Assembly (NCBI GenBank): GCA_016214035.1
Contig: JACRPF010000020.1
Location: 194,800-258,799, forward strand
Length of the DNA: 64,000 nt
Reading direction: 5' to 3'
Origin: Spirochaetota bacterium
GTDB lineage: Bacteria; Spirochaetota; Brachyspiria; Brachyspirales; JACRPF01
The notes under the pieces are model-generated. The model was given only the letters and a program-made list of their open reading frames with translations. It did not search any database and was not told the origin of the DNA. Shown piece by piece: positions 43,658 to 51,607 of the stretch. The translations under genes and the position numbers were made by a program. The first letter of the stretch is position 1, and every line of letters starts with the position of its first letter.

Positions 43658-44329
43658 ATGAAAAAATACGGCGTCTTCAAAGTCATCATACTCGTGCTCG
43701 GCGCGGTCCTCGCCGCCGGCATAACCTGGCGTCTTGTGAAAACCGGTTTCTACTTTCAGGACCTGCTGTCACAGCACGGTCTCTATTTCATTGCGGGTGC
43801 GCTCCTCTTCGCCGCCATAAGCCAGTTCCTGCCGCTCCCGTCGGCGGTATACGTGTTCGGGCATGAGCTTACGCATGCGTTCGCGATAGTCCTCTGCGGC
43901 GGACGGGTGACATCGTTCAATGTGCGGTCGAACGGCGGCATGGTCACCACGAACATGAGCAACAGTTTCATCGCGCTCGCGCCGTATTTTCTGCCCGTCT
44001 ATATGGTCATCGTCATCGCCGCATACAACATCATCGATATTTTCATACCGCTCGGGACATATATGCCGCTCTATTACGTGCTCCTCGGGTTCACGTACGG
44101 ATTTCACCTCGGATGCACCGCGGTATTTGCCCGATCGTATCAGCCGGACCTGAAGGATGAAGGCCTCGTTTTTTCCTTTGCGATGATATACCTTGCAAAC
44201 ATCATCGTGCTGACCGCGGTGATGAAGCTGCTGCTTCAGAATTTCGATATTATCGGATTTTATTTCACCGCGGGACGCGACATCATGGCTGCCGGAAAGG
44301 CTTTTTTCGCATGGTTTTCCGCGCGCTGA
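43658..44329 (+). CDS. Membrane-embedded M50-like metalloprotease family protein
   Basis: 223 residues from the ATG at 43658; a longer start overlaps nuoH. Five or six hydrophobic segments are visible. The HExxH zinc motif lies at residues 69-73 (VFGHELTHAF) at a membrane edge, as in site-2 proteases and related M50 proteins. The third zinc ligand (usually in NxxPxxxLDG) is not obvious; an Asp or Asn in the fourth or fifth segment would be needed. It follows nuoH by 31 nt and may share its transcript. It could be a protease or a catalytically silent relative. Confidence 0.7.
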   Translation: MKKYGVFKVIILVLGAVLAAGITWRLVKTGFYFQDLLSQHGLYFIAGALLFAAISQFLPLPSAVYVFGHELTHAFAIVLCGGRVTSFNVRSNGGMVTTNMSNSFIALAPYFLPVYMVIVIAAYNIIDIFIPLGTYMPLYYVLLGFTYGFHLGCTAVFARSYQPDLKDEGLVFSFAMIYLANIIVLTAVMKLLLQNFDIIGFYFTAGRDIMAAGKAFFAWFSAR

Positions 44330-44348
44330 AAGCAGTGCTTACTGCGCG

Positions 44349-44972
44349 TTATGCAATATATGGGGCAACGACTTCGGACATACGGCGATATGCCTCAAAT
44401 GTCACATGAGTGCCGTCGGGCTGAGCGCATTCCGCCGCCAGCTGCCCGGTTTCGTCCTTAACGCGACTGTGATAATCGAGAAATCCTGCGGCATTCGACT
44501 TCGCCCAGTGCGCCAATGTTCCATTGACAGATACTATCTTATCCTGATATTGAAAACGGTCCCAGCTGTCGGGTTTTCGCAGCGGCAGTATGCTTGAAAG
44601 ATATACCTTGATGCCCTGTGTGGTCATCATACCGGCAACAGCCTCGATGTGTTCCAGAATAACGGACTCCGGCTCCTGTATGCCGTTGATGCCTATCATC
44701 ATAAACACTCGTTCGGGCCGGTACGGCAGCACGTCATCATTCAGCCGGTCATAGAGGCCGTAGATATTGTCTCCGCCGATACCGCGGTTAAGCAGACTGT
44801 GATTAGGGAAAAATTCACTCAGCGGCCACGCATTGGTGATGGAATCTCCGTAGAAAATATTCTTGACCTGTCCTACAAGCGGACGAAGCGCGCGGTAGTT
44901 CTGCAGCTCACGCCATCGGTCCCGCGTTTCATAGAATGCGCGGATTGCGGCTAGTTTTTCAGGCTCAAACAT
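44349..44972 (-). CDS. SGNH/GDSL-family hydrolase
   Basis: 207 residues, no signal peptide. Block I has the nucleophile Ser44 in IFYGDSITNAWP, block II Gly in NRGIGGDNIYG, block III Asn in MIGINGI, and block V Asp-x-x-His in PDGTHVTFEAY near the end. The related enzymes are acetyl esterases of sugars or lysophospholipases. It starts 30 nt after the upstream AraC gene on the same strand and is probably regulated by it. A cytoplasmic deacetylase for imported acetylated sugar is the simplest reading. Confidence 0.88.
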   Translation of the reverse strand: MFEPEKLAAIRAFYETRDRWRELQNYRALRPLVGQVKNIFYGDSITNAWPLSEFFPNHSLLNRGIGGDNIYGLYDRLNDDVLPYRPERVFMMIGINGIQEPESVILEHIEAVAGMMTTQGIKVYLSSILPLRKPDSWDRFQYQDKIVSVNGTLAHWAKSNAAGFLDYHSRVKDETGQLAAECAQPDGTHVTFEAYRRMSEVVAPYIA

Positions 44973-45002
44973 ATGATCTCCCTGTATTGCGCATTCACAT
45001 CG

Positions 45003-45890
45003 CTAGTCATTCCTGCTTCTGACGCGATAATGCTTCGGCGTCATACCGACGGAACGTTTAAAGATACGGTTGAAAAACGATATGCTGTTGTAGCCCACAT
45101 CGAGCGCGATATCGAGGATGGGTTTATCGCTGTTGCGCAGATGTTCGCATGCCTTCTGTATACGAAGCTCGTTGACATATTCGAACACGGTATAGCCCGT
45201 CTCCTGTCTGAAAAAACGCGACAGATAGGACGGATTGAGCGACACCGTGGCGGCAATATCATTAAGCTCGGGCGACAGCGCGTAGTGTTCGGAAAGATAA
45301 TCCATTATTTTTTTGATATGCTCATCCCGGGAAACATCGCGCGGCGTGATGCGCGCATGCCGGGCGCCCTCCGCCGCACGTATCACGTGTATGAGAAAAC
45401 TGCCGAAGGCGCTGCGTGTCGCGGTTTCAAACCCGTGCGCTTTCCGCTTCATTTCCATGACGATATTCTCGACAATGCGCCGCACATAGAGCGCCTGCGC
45501 CGGCGGCATGGAAACCGTGGTCACATCACGATCCTCGCGCTCTATCAACCCTGCGAGAAACGTGTTTTGTACGCATTCCGTGTATTCCGCCGGAGCGAAT
45601 ATGCCGCGAATGAATTCCGCGTTCGTAATCATGTTGACAATCGAAATCTCGCGTTCAATCGAATAACTGTGCGGCGCACCCCGCTGGATAAAGTAGACGT
45701 CGCCGGTGCGGATGCGGCGTTTGCGGGTGAGTGTTTTATGCCAGCCGCGGCCGGACAGCACGAAAACGATCTCGAGAAAATCATGGTCGTGAAATGAGTG
45801 GTAATCGCCGCTGTGGGCATAGGTATGCGCAAAAAAGGGAAAGCGCTCGGAGTAGAAATTTTTCGCACTCAGATGACCGATTTTCGCCAC
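45003..45890 (-). CDS. AraC-family regulator of the SGNH hydrolase
   Basis: 295 residues with a GTG start at 45890, preceded by GAGG and a -10 TATAAT (45914-45909). The N-terminal cupin (HSGDYHSFHDHDFLEIVFVLSG in pieces, VYFIQRGAPHSYSIE) holds a His-rich pocket. The C-terminal double HTH (NDIAATVSLNPSYLSRFFRQ, LDVGYNSISFFNRIFKRSVG) is canonical. It closely resembles the other AraC at 34403-35305 in layout (FHKT/WHKT block and VVMN/DVYF strands), so the two are probably ancient paralogues. Confidence 0.88.
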   Translation of the reverse strand: MAKIGHLSAKNFYSERFPFFAHTYAHSGDYHSFHDHDFLEIVFVLSGRGWHKTLTRKRRIRTGDVYFIQRGAPHSYSIEREISIVNMITNAEFIRGIFAPAEYTECVQNTFLAGLIEREDRDVTTVSMPPAQALYVRRIVENIVMEMKRKAHGFETATRSAFGSFLIHVIRAAEGARHARITPRDVSRDEHIKKIMDYLSEHYALSPELNDIAATVSLNPSYLSRFFRQETGYTVFEYVNELRIQKACEHLRNSDKPILDIALDVGYNSISFFNRIFKRSVGMTPKHYRVRSRND

Positions 45891-45934
45891 GCGGTTACCT
45901 CGGCGGCGATTATACCATAGGCTTTAAAATAACA

Positions 45935-45964
45935 AAAGGACGCCCCCGCGCGGAGGCGTCCTTT
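45935..45964 (-). terminator. Terminator of flaB
   Basis: AAAGGACGCC (45935-45944) pairs perfectly with GGCGTCCTTT (45955-45964) across a 10-nt loop. On the minus strand it is followed by TTTTGTTATTTT, the expected U-rich tail for the flagellin transcript. It separates flaB from the AraC gene. Confidence 0.85.
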
Positions 45965-46001
45965 GTAACAACTACCCTCGAAAAAAGAAACTGCCCGGAT
46001 A

Positions 46002-46856
46002 TTAGCCGAGAAGCTTCATCACAACCTGACTTTTGGTGTTCGCCGAAGCGAGCATTGATGCGCCTGATTGGGTTAAGATCTGGTTCTTGACATATTCGAC
46101 CATCTGAGCGGCCATGTCGGTGTCGCGGATGCGGCTTTCAGCTGCAACGGTATTTTCCGCCGCTATCGAGAGACCGCGAACGATGTGTTCCATGCGGTTC
46201 TGATATGCGCCGAGTTCAGCGCGCTGAGCAACGACTTTGCCGATAGCCTGGTCAACGCGGCCGAGCGACTGGTTCGCCTTGTTCACGGTCGAGATGCTGA
46301 CCGCATCAGTCTGCGTGCCTGATGAGCTCTTGATGCCGAGAGCGGTGGCGGTCATGGTGCCGAGATACACCTGGATGCGCTGGTCGACGTTCGCGCCTAC
46401 ATGGAACGCCATGGTCTGTGCGTTCGCCTGTTTGCCGAAACGGCCGGTCATCATGTTCATCTTGTTGAATTCCGCATGTGATGCGATGCGGTCGACTTCG
46501 TCGATAAGCTGGTTCACTTCTTTCTGGATGAGTCCGCGGTCCTCATCGCTGTAGATGCCGTTGGACGCCTGGATCGAAAGTTCGCGCATGCGCTGCAGGA
46601 TATCCTGCGTTTCGCCGAGATAACCTTCGCTCGCCTGAATGAACGAAATTCCGTTCTGAGCGTTCTTGGTCGCGGCGTTCAAACCGCGAATCTGCGAACG
46701 CATCTTCTCGGATACCGCTAGGCCGCTGGCGTCGTCGCCCGCCTGGTTGATCCGCATGCCGCTGGCAAGTGCGCGGATCGATTTGTCTGTGTCAGTTGTC
46801 ACGAACTCGAGCTGCCGGTTCGCAAAAAGTGCAGACATGTTGTGGTTGATAATCAT
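46002..46856 (-). CDS. flaB: Flagellar filament core flagellin, spirochaete FlaB type
   Basis: 284 residues, the short flagellin length of spirochaete FlaB proteins (only D0 and D1 domains, no variable D2/D3). The N-terminus ([18 protein letters not shown], then [21 protein letters not shown]) and C-terminus ([38 protein letters not shown]) are near-diagnostic for the phylum. It assembles into the periplasmic flagellum. A GGAGGG site lies 7 nt before the ATG, inside a long 5' leader with a CsrA-type hairpin. This is the only flagellin in the window. Confidence 0.97.
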   Translation of the reverse strand: MIINHNMSALFANRQLEFVTTDTDKSIRALASGMRINQAGDDASGLAVSEKMRSQIRGLNAATKNAQNGISFIQASEGYLGETQDILQRMRELSIQASNGIYSDEDRGLIQKEVNQLIDEVDRIASHAEFNKMNMMTGRFGKQANAQTMAFHVGANVDQRIQVYLGTMTATALGIKSSSGTQTDAVSISTVNKANQSLGRVDQAIGKVVAQRAELGAYQNRMEHIVRGLSIAAENTVAAESRIRDTDMAAQMVEYVKNQILTQSGASMLASANTKSQVVMKLLG

Positions 46857-46883
46857 TCAACTACCCTCCGTGTGTCATTATGC

Positions 46884-46900
46884 CCGGGTATCCCACCCGG
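46884..46900 (-). promoter_or_regulatory. flaB leader hairpin, candidate CsrA site
   Basis: In the flaB mRNA, CCGGGU pairs with ACCCGG around a GGGAU loop containing GGA. About 15 nt further downstream, ACACGGAGGG carries a second GGA overlapping the ribosome site (46864-46869). The two-site layout resembles CsrA-controlled flagellin leaders in Bacillus and Borrelia. Confidence 0.5.
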
Positions 46901-47016
46901 TTATTTATGTGATTCATCGCTGAAACAACTAGCCGTACGCTCGAACTATCCCATGCCGTCCTATCCCGAACGGCGTCGCATACGAATCATTCTTCCATCA
47001 ATGAGCACACATGAAT

Positions 47017-47045
47017 ATAATACCACTAAAGAATAAAAAAGTAAA
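47017..47045 (-). promoter_or_regulatory. Candidate sigma-70-type promoter of flaB
   Basis: On the minus strand: TTTACT (47045-47040), a 17-nt spacer and TATTAT (47022-47017). It predicts a leader of about 150 nt. I found no well-spaced sigma-28 motif upstream of flaB. Confidence 0.5.
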
Positions 47046-47091
47046 GCCGATAGCGCATAAAAAGCACGTTTTACCGCGGTTCTATGTTATG

Positions 47092-48828
47092 TTAACTGTT
47101 TTGTTTTGCCGATCGAGCCGACAGCTTTCCGGTGAAAAACCCCCGTGCGAAACTGACACCGTAGACGACATGCGAGACCACGATACCCGCGAATTTCACC
47201 GCAAACCCCGGGACCGACATCGTAACAAGAGATGACAATGTCACACAGATAACGTATATGGCAAGCGGCGCGAGCGCGAACACCGCTGCAGCCGGCACAA
47301 AAACCGACAGAACCGGGGCGGCAATAAGATACAGCACAAACAGGGATGGAACGAAATAGGACGGCACCAGCGAATTGCCGGCGACGGTGCGCACCAGAAC
47401 ACCGCGCTGTCGTGCAAATGCCGCAAGCTGACGGCAATGCCCGGAAAAAAGCCTTTGCCGATGCTGCGACACAATGACTTCAGGCGTATAGAGAATAGCC
47501 CCTTTATTATCGATGATCTTCTGACAGAATATGGCATCCTCTCCGAAGGGCACGGCATCATAACCGCCTATCGCGATGAAGAAATCTTTCCTGATAAAAA
47601 AATTGCAGCTTGGAAAATCATTCACTCGCCGGGGACGATCCAGCATATACCGGTACCGGTAATTACCCGATACCAGTACGCTCGACAACACAGCCCCGCC
47701 CAGCATGCTCCAGAAGTCGTCATCGACTGCATTGATCGCAGGGCCGCATACCGCTTTCTCCTCCGACGTGTACAAAGCCCGCAACGCATTCGTCATCCAG
47801 TTGTGTTCGGGATATGATGCATCGTCGAGAAACGCAAGCACGGCACCTTTCGCGGACCGGGCACCGATGTTGCGCTTTTCCGCGAATGTCACCGCGCCGG
47901 TCGGGACGATGCGAACACGGCGGTTGTGAAAACTCACCGCGCTGTTCTTCTCAGCCTTATCGGGCAGGATGATTATCTCGAAACGATCATAGTCGCCGGC
48001 GATGATGGCGTCAACGGTCTGTGAAAGCCGTTTGTTCATGCGCCCACTAGGGATGATTATGGATACCAGCGGACGTTCACGTATCTCATCGAAAAGCTCG
48101 TCATAATAGCGGAGGATCATATGTCGAAAGAGAATGGCCATGGTGTCGTAGAAGGTGCGCCAGACGACGCCGATACGCGGAAAACGCATATTGCGGATAG
48201 CGAGCAGATTCACCGGAGCGTCGACAATGCGGTAGCCCTGCCGGTGCGACGCGGCGAGTATCTCAAGATCGAACGCGAACTGCTTGACAAGCACACGGGG
48301 GAAAATCCGCGTCAGCACGCCGCGTTTGAAAAGCTTGAGTCCCGTCTGGGTATCGCGTATAGGCAGGCGGAAAAAAATCTTGATAAAGTAATAATAAATC
48401 GTTGACGCGATGCGCCGGTTGAGCGAATAATTTATTTTCGATTCAGGATGACGTTTTGAGCCGATGACGACGTCGGCGTCAGTCTCCCGCATGATCTCGA
48501 AAAAGCGTTTCAGCTGTCCCGGCTCGAGCTCCATGTCGGCATCGCAGAGCGCGATGTAGCTCCCGCGCGCATGTTCGAACGCTCGTTTCAGCGCGTAGCC
48601 CTTGCCCCTGTTGATCGGATACGTCACCACACGAATGATGTCCGGAAAACGTTTTGCCGCAGCTCGCATCGAGGCAAGTGTCGCGTCGCTGCTTCCGTCG
48701 TTGCAGGCGACGATCTCGAAATCGGCCATGAAGCGGCGGAATATCGCCACACCCTTGATGAGATTGGCCTGTATCGTCGCTTCCATATTGTATACGGGAA
48801 TGAGTATGGATACTTTTTCCTTTATCAT
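47092..48828 (-). CDS. Tandem GT2-family glycosyltransferase with C-terminal membrane segments
   Basis: 578 residues with two GT-A domains. Domain 1 (~1-235) is DPM1/polyprenyl-phosphate type: VSILIPVYNMEATI, VACNDGSSDAT, the DADMELEPGQ metal motif and DTQTGLKLFKRGVL. Domain 2 (~255-490) begins PLVSIIIPSGRMN, has a DDASYPEHNW metal motif and ends with FGEDAIFCQKI and SQHRQRLFSGHCRQLA. Three or four membrane helices follow (~495-560). Such fusions probably transfer two sugars or make a lipid-linked sugar and polymerise it. It starts 1 nt after the receiver-GGDEF gene's stop, so the two are translationally linked. Confidence 0.83.
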   Translation of the reverse strand: MIKEKVSILIPVYNMEATIQANLIKGVAIFRRFMADFEIVACNDGSSDATLASMRAAAKRFPDIIRVVTYPINRGKGYALKRAFEHARGSYIALCDADMELEPGQLKRFFEIMRETDADVVIGSKRHPESKINYSLNRRIASTIYYYFIKIFFRLPIRDTQTGLKLFKRGVLTRIFPRVLVKQFAFDLEILAASHRQGYRIVDAPVNLLAIRNMRFPRIGVVWRTFYDTMAILFRHMILRYYDELFDEIRERPLVSIIIPSGRMNKRLSQTVDAIIAGDYDRFEIIILPDKAEKNSAVSFHNRRVRIVPTGAVTFAEKRNIGARSAKGAVLAFLDDASYPEHNWMTNALRALYTSEEKAVCGPAINAVDDDFWSMLGGAVLSSVLVSGNYRYRYMLDRPRRVNDFPSCNFFIRKDFFIAIGGYDAVPFGEDAIFCQKIIDNKGAILYTPEVIVSQHRQRLFSGHCRQLAAFARQRGVLVRTVAGNSLVPSYFVPSLFVLYLIAAPVLSVFVPAAAVFALAPLAIYVICVTLSSLVTMSVPGFAVKFAGIVVSHVVYGVSFARGFFTGKLSARSAKQNS

Positions 48829-48829
48829 A

Positions 48830-49843
48830 TCACGCCTTCTTCGTGAGCGGATGGATGTAGATCTTGCCGGTACCGCGCCGCTTGGCGTTCTTGAGCGCGA
48901 TGATCGCTTCGTGGACGGGTGAATCCTTCTGGTCCATCCTGAATGACCGCAGATATTTATTGCAGGAAATGCCGAGACAGGCGGTGAATTTCACGCGCAC
49001 TCCGTCGACATCGATCTCGCACTGTTCGATGGCGCTGCGAAGCCGTTCGGCGATGGGTTCGATGAAATCCTCACGCATGCGTTTATACGCGACAATGAAC
49101 GCGTCATCGGCGAAACGGGCAACGATATCCTCTTTGCGGGAATGGTCGCCGACGATGGCCGCCAGTTCAAGGAGCACTTTGTCACCGATGGCGCGCCCGA
49201 ACTCGCTGTTAATCGTGTCGAGGTGATCGATGTCATAGAGAAAAAGCACGACGGTCTCTTCAAACCGGACCGCCTCGTAAATGAGCGCTTCGAGCCGGTG
49301 GAGGAATTCGCGCTGGTGCAGGAGCCCGGTAAGCATGTCGGTGGATCGTTCCGCCTCGAGTTTCTCCTCGAGAACGGAAACGCGCTCATCCTTCTCCTTG
49401 AGTTTTGCCTCAATCTGTTCGAGGCTCACTTCAAGCGTCTCAATCCGCTCGCCGCGGATGTTGTTTTCATTGATGTGCGATCGTATCTTCAATCCGATAT
49501 ACACTTTGGTAAGGAAGTCTATCTCATCGAACGGAATGAAGATGAACCCGTCGACACTGATATTCATGCCCTGGTCGATAAACTCTTTTGTCTTGTACGG
49601 CGTTGTGAGAAGAATAACCGGAACATTCGGATGTTCGTTCTTGATGCGTTCGGCGATCTTCATGCCGAGACCCTGATTGATGTCCGCATCCAGAAGCACG
49701 AGATCGGGCTTTACCTCGGGTATCATATCATACCCTTCGCGTCCGTCGATAGACTTATGCGTAACATGCCGCCGGTCGGTGAGCAGCGCGGTCATGCGCT
49801 CCAGTGTCTCTTTTCGCTGTTCGATGATGAGAATTGTCGCCAT
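48830..49843 (-). CDS. Receiver-coiled-coil-GGDEF protein with degenerate active sites
   Basis: 337 residues. The receiver-like domain (1-120) has Asp52 (LVLLDADI) but Glu-Gln instead of the acidic pair at residues 8-9, and the conserved Lys is lost (FIFIPF). A coiled coil (~128-165) leads to a GGDEF domain (~168-330). The signature GG(D/E)EF reads ADDAF at 245-249, so diguanylate cyclase activity is unlikely. It may bind c-di-GMP or partners as a sensor. Its stop is one base from the start of the tandem glycosyltransferase, which suggests it controls that enzyme. Confidence 0.85.
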   Translation of the reverse strand: MATILIIEQRKETLERMTALLTDRRHVTHKSIDGREGYDMIPEVKPDLVLLDADINQGLGMKIAERIKNEHPNVPVILLTTPYKTKEFIDQGMNISVDGFIFIPFDEIDFLTKVYIGLKIRSHINENNIRGERIETLEVSLEQIEAKLKEKDERVSVLEEKLEAERSTDMLTGLLHQREFLHRLEALIYEAVRFEETVVLFLYDIDHLDTINSEFGRAIGDKVLLELAAIVGDHSRKEDIVARFADDAFIVAYKRMREDFIEPIAERLRSAIEQCEIDVDGVRVKFTACLGISCNKYLRSFRMDQKDSPVHEAIIALKNAKRRGTGKIYIHPLTKKA

Positions 49844-49873
49844 TGCTTCCTAATGATCCCCGATTATTTTCTT

Positions 49874-49902
49874 ATTCTACATAGTACAGTGATATTTGTA
49901 AA
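49874..49902 (-). promoter_or_regulatory. Promoter of the receiver-GGDEF/glycosyltransferase operon
   Basis: On the minus strand: TTTACA (49902-49897), a 17-nt spacer and TAGAAT (49879-49874), with AGGAAG and the ATG at 49843 downstream. Confidence 0.65.
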
Positions 49903-49947
49903 GACGGCCGTTACGCATATTTCATTATCGGCACGGCAGAAAAATGC

Positions 49948-49975
49948 TAAACAATACTTGGTTTTATAACGATAA
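49948..49975 (+). promoter_or_regulatory. Candidate sigma-28-type promoter of motAB
   Basis: TAAA (49948-49951), 16-18 nt and CGATAA (49970-49975) approximate the TAAA-N15-GCCGATAA pattern. A sigma-70-like TTGGTT-N16-TATAGC (49958-49985) overlaps it. The choice cannot be made by eye. Confidence 0.35.
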
Positions 49976-50035
49976 TATGTATAGCGGCATCGTCTGCGAA
50001 CGTATATGCCGATATTTTCTCCGGAGGATCACGAC

Positions 50036-50833
50036 ATGGATCTGGCAACAATTATCGGCATTGCGTTGGGCTTTGCGGGTCCGATCATCGGCTTCCTTAT
50101 GGAAGGCGGCCATTTCTCGGGACTGTTCGGCACCAGCGCCGCGCTCATCGTGTTCGGCGGTACCATCGGGGCGACGGTCGCATCGTATTCAATAAAAGAT
50201 ATCATGAAAGTGCCGCAGCTGCTCATCGAGGCGATAACGCTGCACGCCGATGTGCAGAAAGAGCTGCTTGAGATATTCGTCACCATGTCGGAAAAAGCCC
50301 GTCGCGACGGCCTTCTCAGCCTCGAGACCGACATCGAGGAAGGGCTGGCCGGTGCGAAATACGACCCCATGCTCGTCAAGGGACTGAAACTCGTCGTGGA
50401 CGGCACGGAGCCCGAACTGGTCCGCAACATGCTCAACGACGAGATCTATACGTTCGACGAAGAGAAAAAGAAGGAAGCGCTGATATTCCAGACGGCCGGC
50501 GGTTATTCACCGACGCTCGGCATCGTCGGCACGGTCATGGGACTCATCCACGTGCTCGGCAATCTCAGCAGCGCGGACTCCTCGAAACTCGGGGGCTCCA
50601 TCGCGCTCGCGTTCATCGCCACCCTGTACGGCATCTCGTTCGCCAACCTTGTATATCTGCCGATCAGCAGCAAACTGAAGATCAAGGCGCTGCAGCTGAA
50701 ACGCGAGAAAGAATTCATCATCGAAGGCGTGCTGTCGATACAGGCGGGACACAATCCTCGCATCGTACGTGAAAAACTCGAATCACTCATGGTGGATCAC
50801 AAGCCGTCGAAAGAAGCGAAGAAGGAAGACTGA
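50036..50833 (+). CDS. motA: Flagellar stator protein MotA
   Basis: 265 residues from the ATG at 50036 (CCGGAGG upstream). Four membrane segments with the large cytoplasmic loop between the second and third. The C-terminal pair carries the YSPTLGIVGTVMGLIHVLGNL and GGSIALAFIATLYGISFANLVYLP segments with the conserved Pro and Thr of the ion path. Five MotA pentamer subunits surround two MotB and turn the motor with H+ or Na+ flow. It is followed by motB after 18 nt. Most spirochaetes have motAB inside a large flagellar operon, whereas here the pair stands alone. Confidence 0.94.
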   Translation: MDLATIIGIALGFAGPIIGFLMEGGHFSGLFGTSAALIVFGGTIGATVASYSIKDIMKVPQLLIEAITLHADVQKELLEIFVTMSEKARRDGLLSLETDIEEGLAGAKYDPMLVKGLKLVVDGTEPELVRNMLNDEIYTFDEEKKKEALIFQTAGGYSPTLGIVGTVMGLIHVLGNLSSADSSKLGGSIALAFIATLYGISFANLVYLPISSKLKIKALQLKREKEFIIEGVLSIQAGHNPRIVREKLESLMVDHKPSKEAKKED

Positions 50834-50851
50834 GCGTAAAGGAACGGTCAA

Positions 50852-51595
50852 ATGGCGTCTAAAAAACACGGTGAACCTGAAAAAGAAGAAAATCTGGAGC
50901 GATGGCTCCTTACCTACGCTGACCTTATTACACTCCTCATGCTTTATTTCATCATCCTGTACTCGATGAGCAATGTCAATAAACACAAGTACGATGAACT
51001 GGCCCGCGCGCTGTCGATACAGTTCGGCGGCGGCAAATGGATATTCTCAAGCACATCACCCGTCGATGCCCGCGGGTCGTTCGACAAGACGTTCAATCCG
51101 AACAAGGCACTGCCCGCTTCGCGCGGACGCAGCCGCACCGAGATGTACTATTCCAAAGCGATCTCCATGTTCATTCCCGAAATACAGACAAAGAAAATGC
51201 AGGTTACGTTCACCGAGCGGGGCGTTGTGATCACACTCGGGGCGGATTTTTATTTCCAGCCGGGGGCGGCTGAACTCACCCGCGAGGGGCGGAATGTACT
51301 CGAACGGCTGTCCACATTGTTCGAGGGGGTATCGAATAATATCCGCATTGAAGGACACGCCGACAGCGACCAGATCGTCGAGGGCGGCGCAACGGCACGG
51401 CGATATCCATCGAACTGGGATCTTTCCTCGGCGCGGGCCATCTATGTGCTCAAGCGGCTTGAGGACGGCGGCGTTGACCGCATGCGTCTGGCCGCGACCG
51501 CATACGGCGACACCAAGCCCATTGACACAAGCGACAATCCATCAGCCCGCGCGGCAAACCGGCGTATTGAGATAATCATCCAACGCGACGAATAG
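50852..51595 (+). CDS. motB: Flagellar stator protein MotB
   Basis: 247 residues. A short cytoplasmic tail is followed by one membrane helix with the ion-binding Asp24 (LLTYADLITLLMLYFIILYSM in pieces). The C-terminal OmpA-like peptidoglycan-binding domain (~125-245) has NIRIEGHADSDQIVEGG and the NRRIEIII end. It anchors the stator to the cell wall. It lies 18 nt downstream of motA and converges with the fucosidase gene 12 nt away. Confidence 0.94.
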   Translation: MASKKHGEPEKEENLERWLLTYADLITLLMLYFIILYSMSNVNKHKYDELARALSIQFGGGKWIFSSTSPVDARGSFDKTFNPNKALPASRGRSRTEMYYSKAISMFIPEIQTKKMQVTFTERGVVITLGADFYFQPGAAELTREGRNVLERLSTLFEGVSNNIRIEGHADSDQIVEGGATARRYPSNWDLSSARAIYVLKRLEDGGVDRMRLAATAYGDTKPIDTSDNPSARAANRRIEIIIQRDE

Positions 51596-51607
51596 CGCGA
51601 GCCTTTT

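Noticed and set aside
47042-47052. TAAAGCCGATA as a sigma-28 promoter for the flagellin region
   Set aside because: The -35 and -10 elements are fused with no spacer and it reads on the plus strand, away from flaB.
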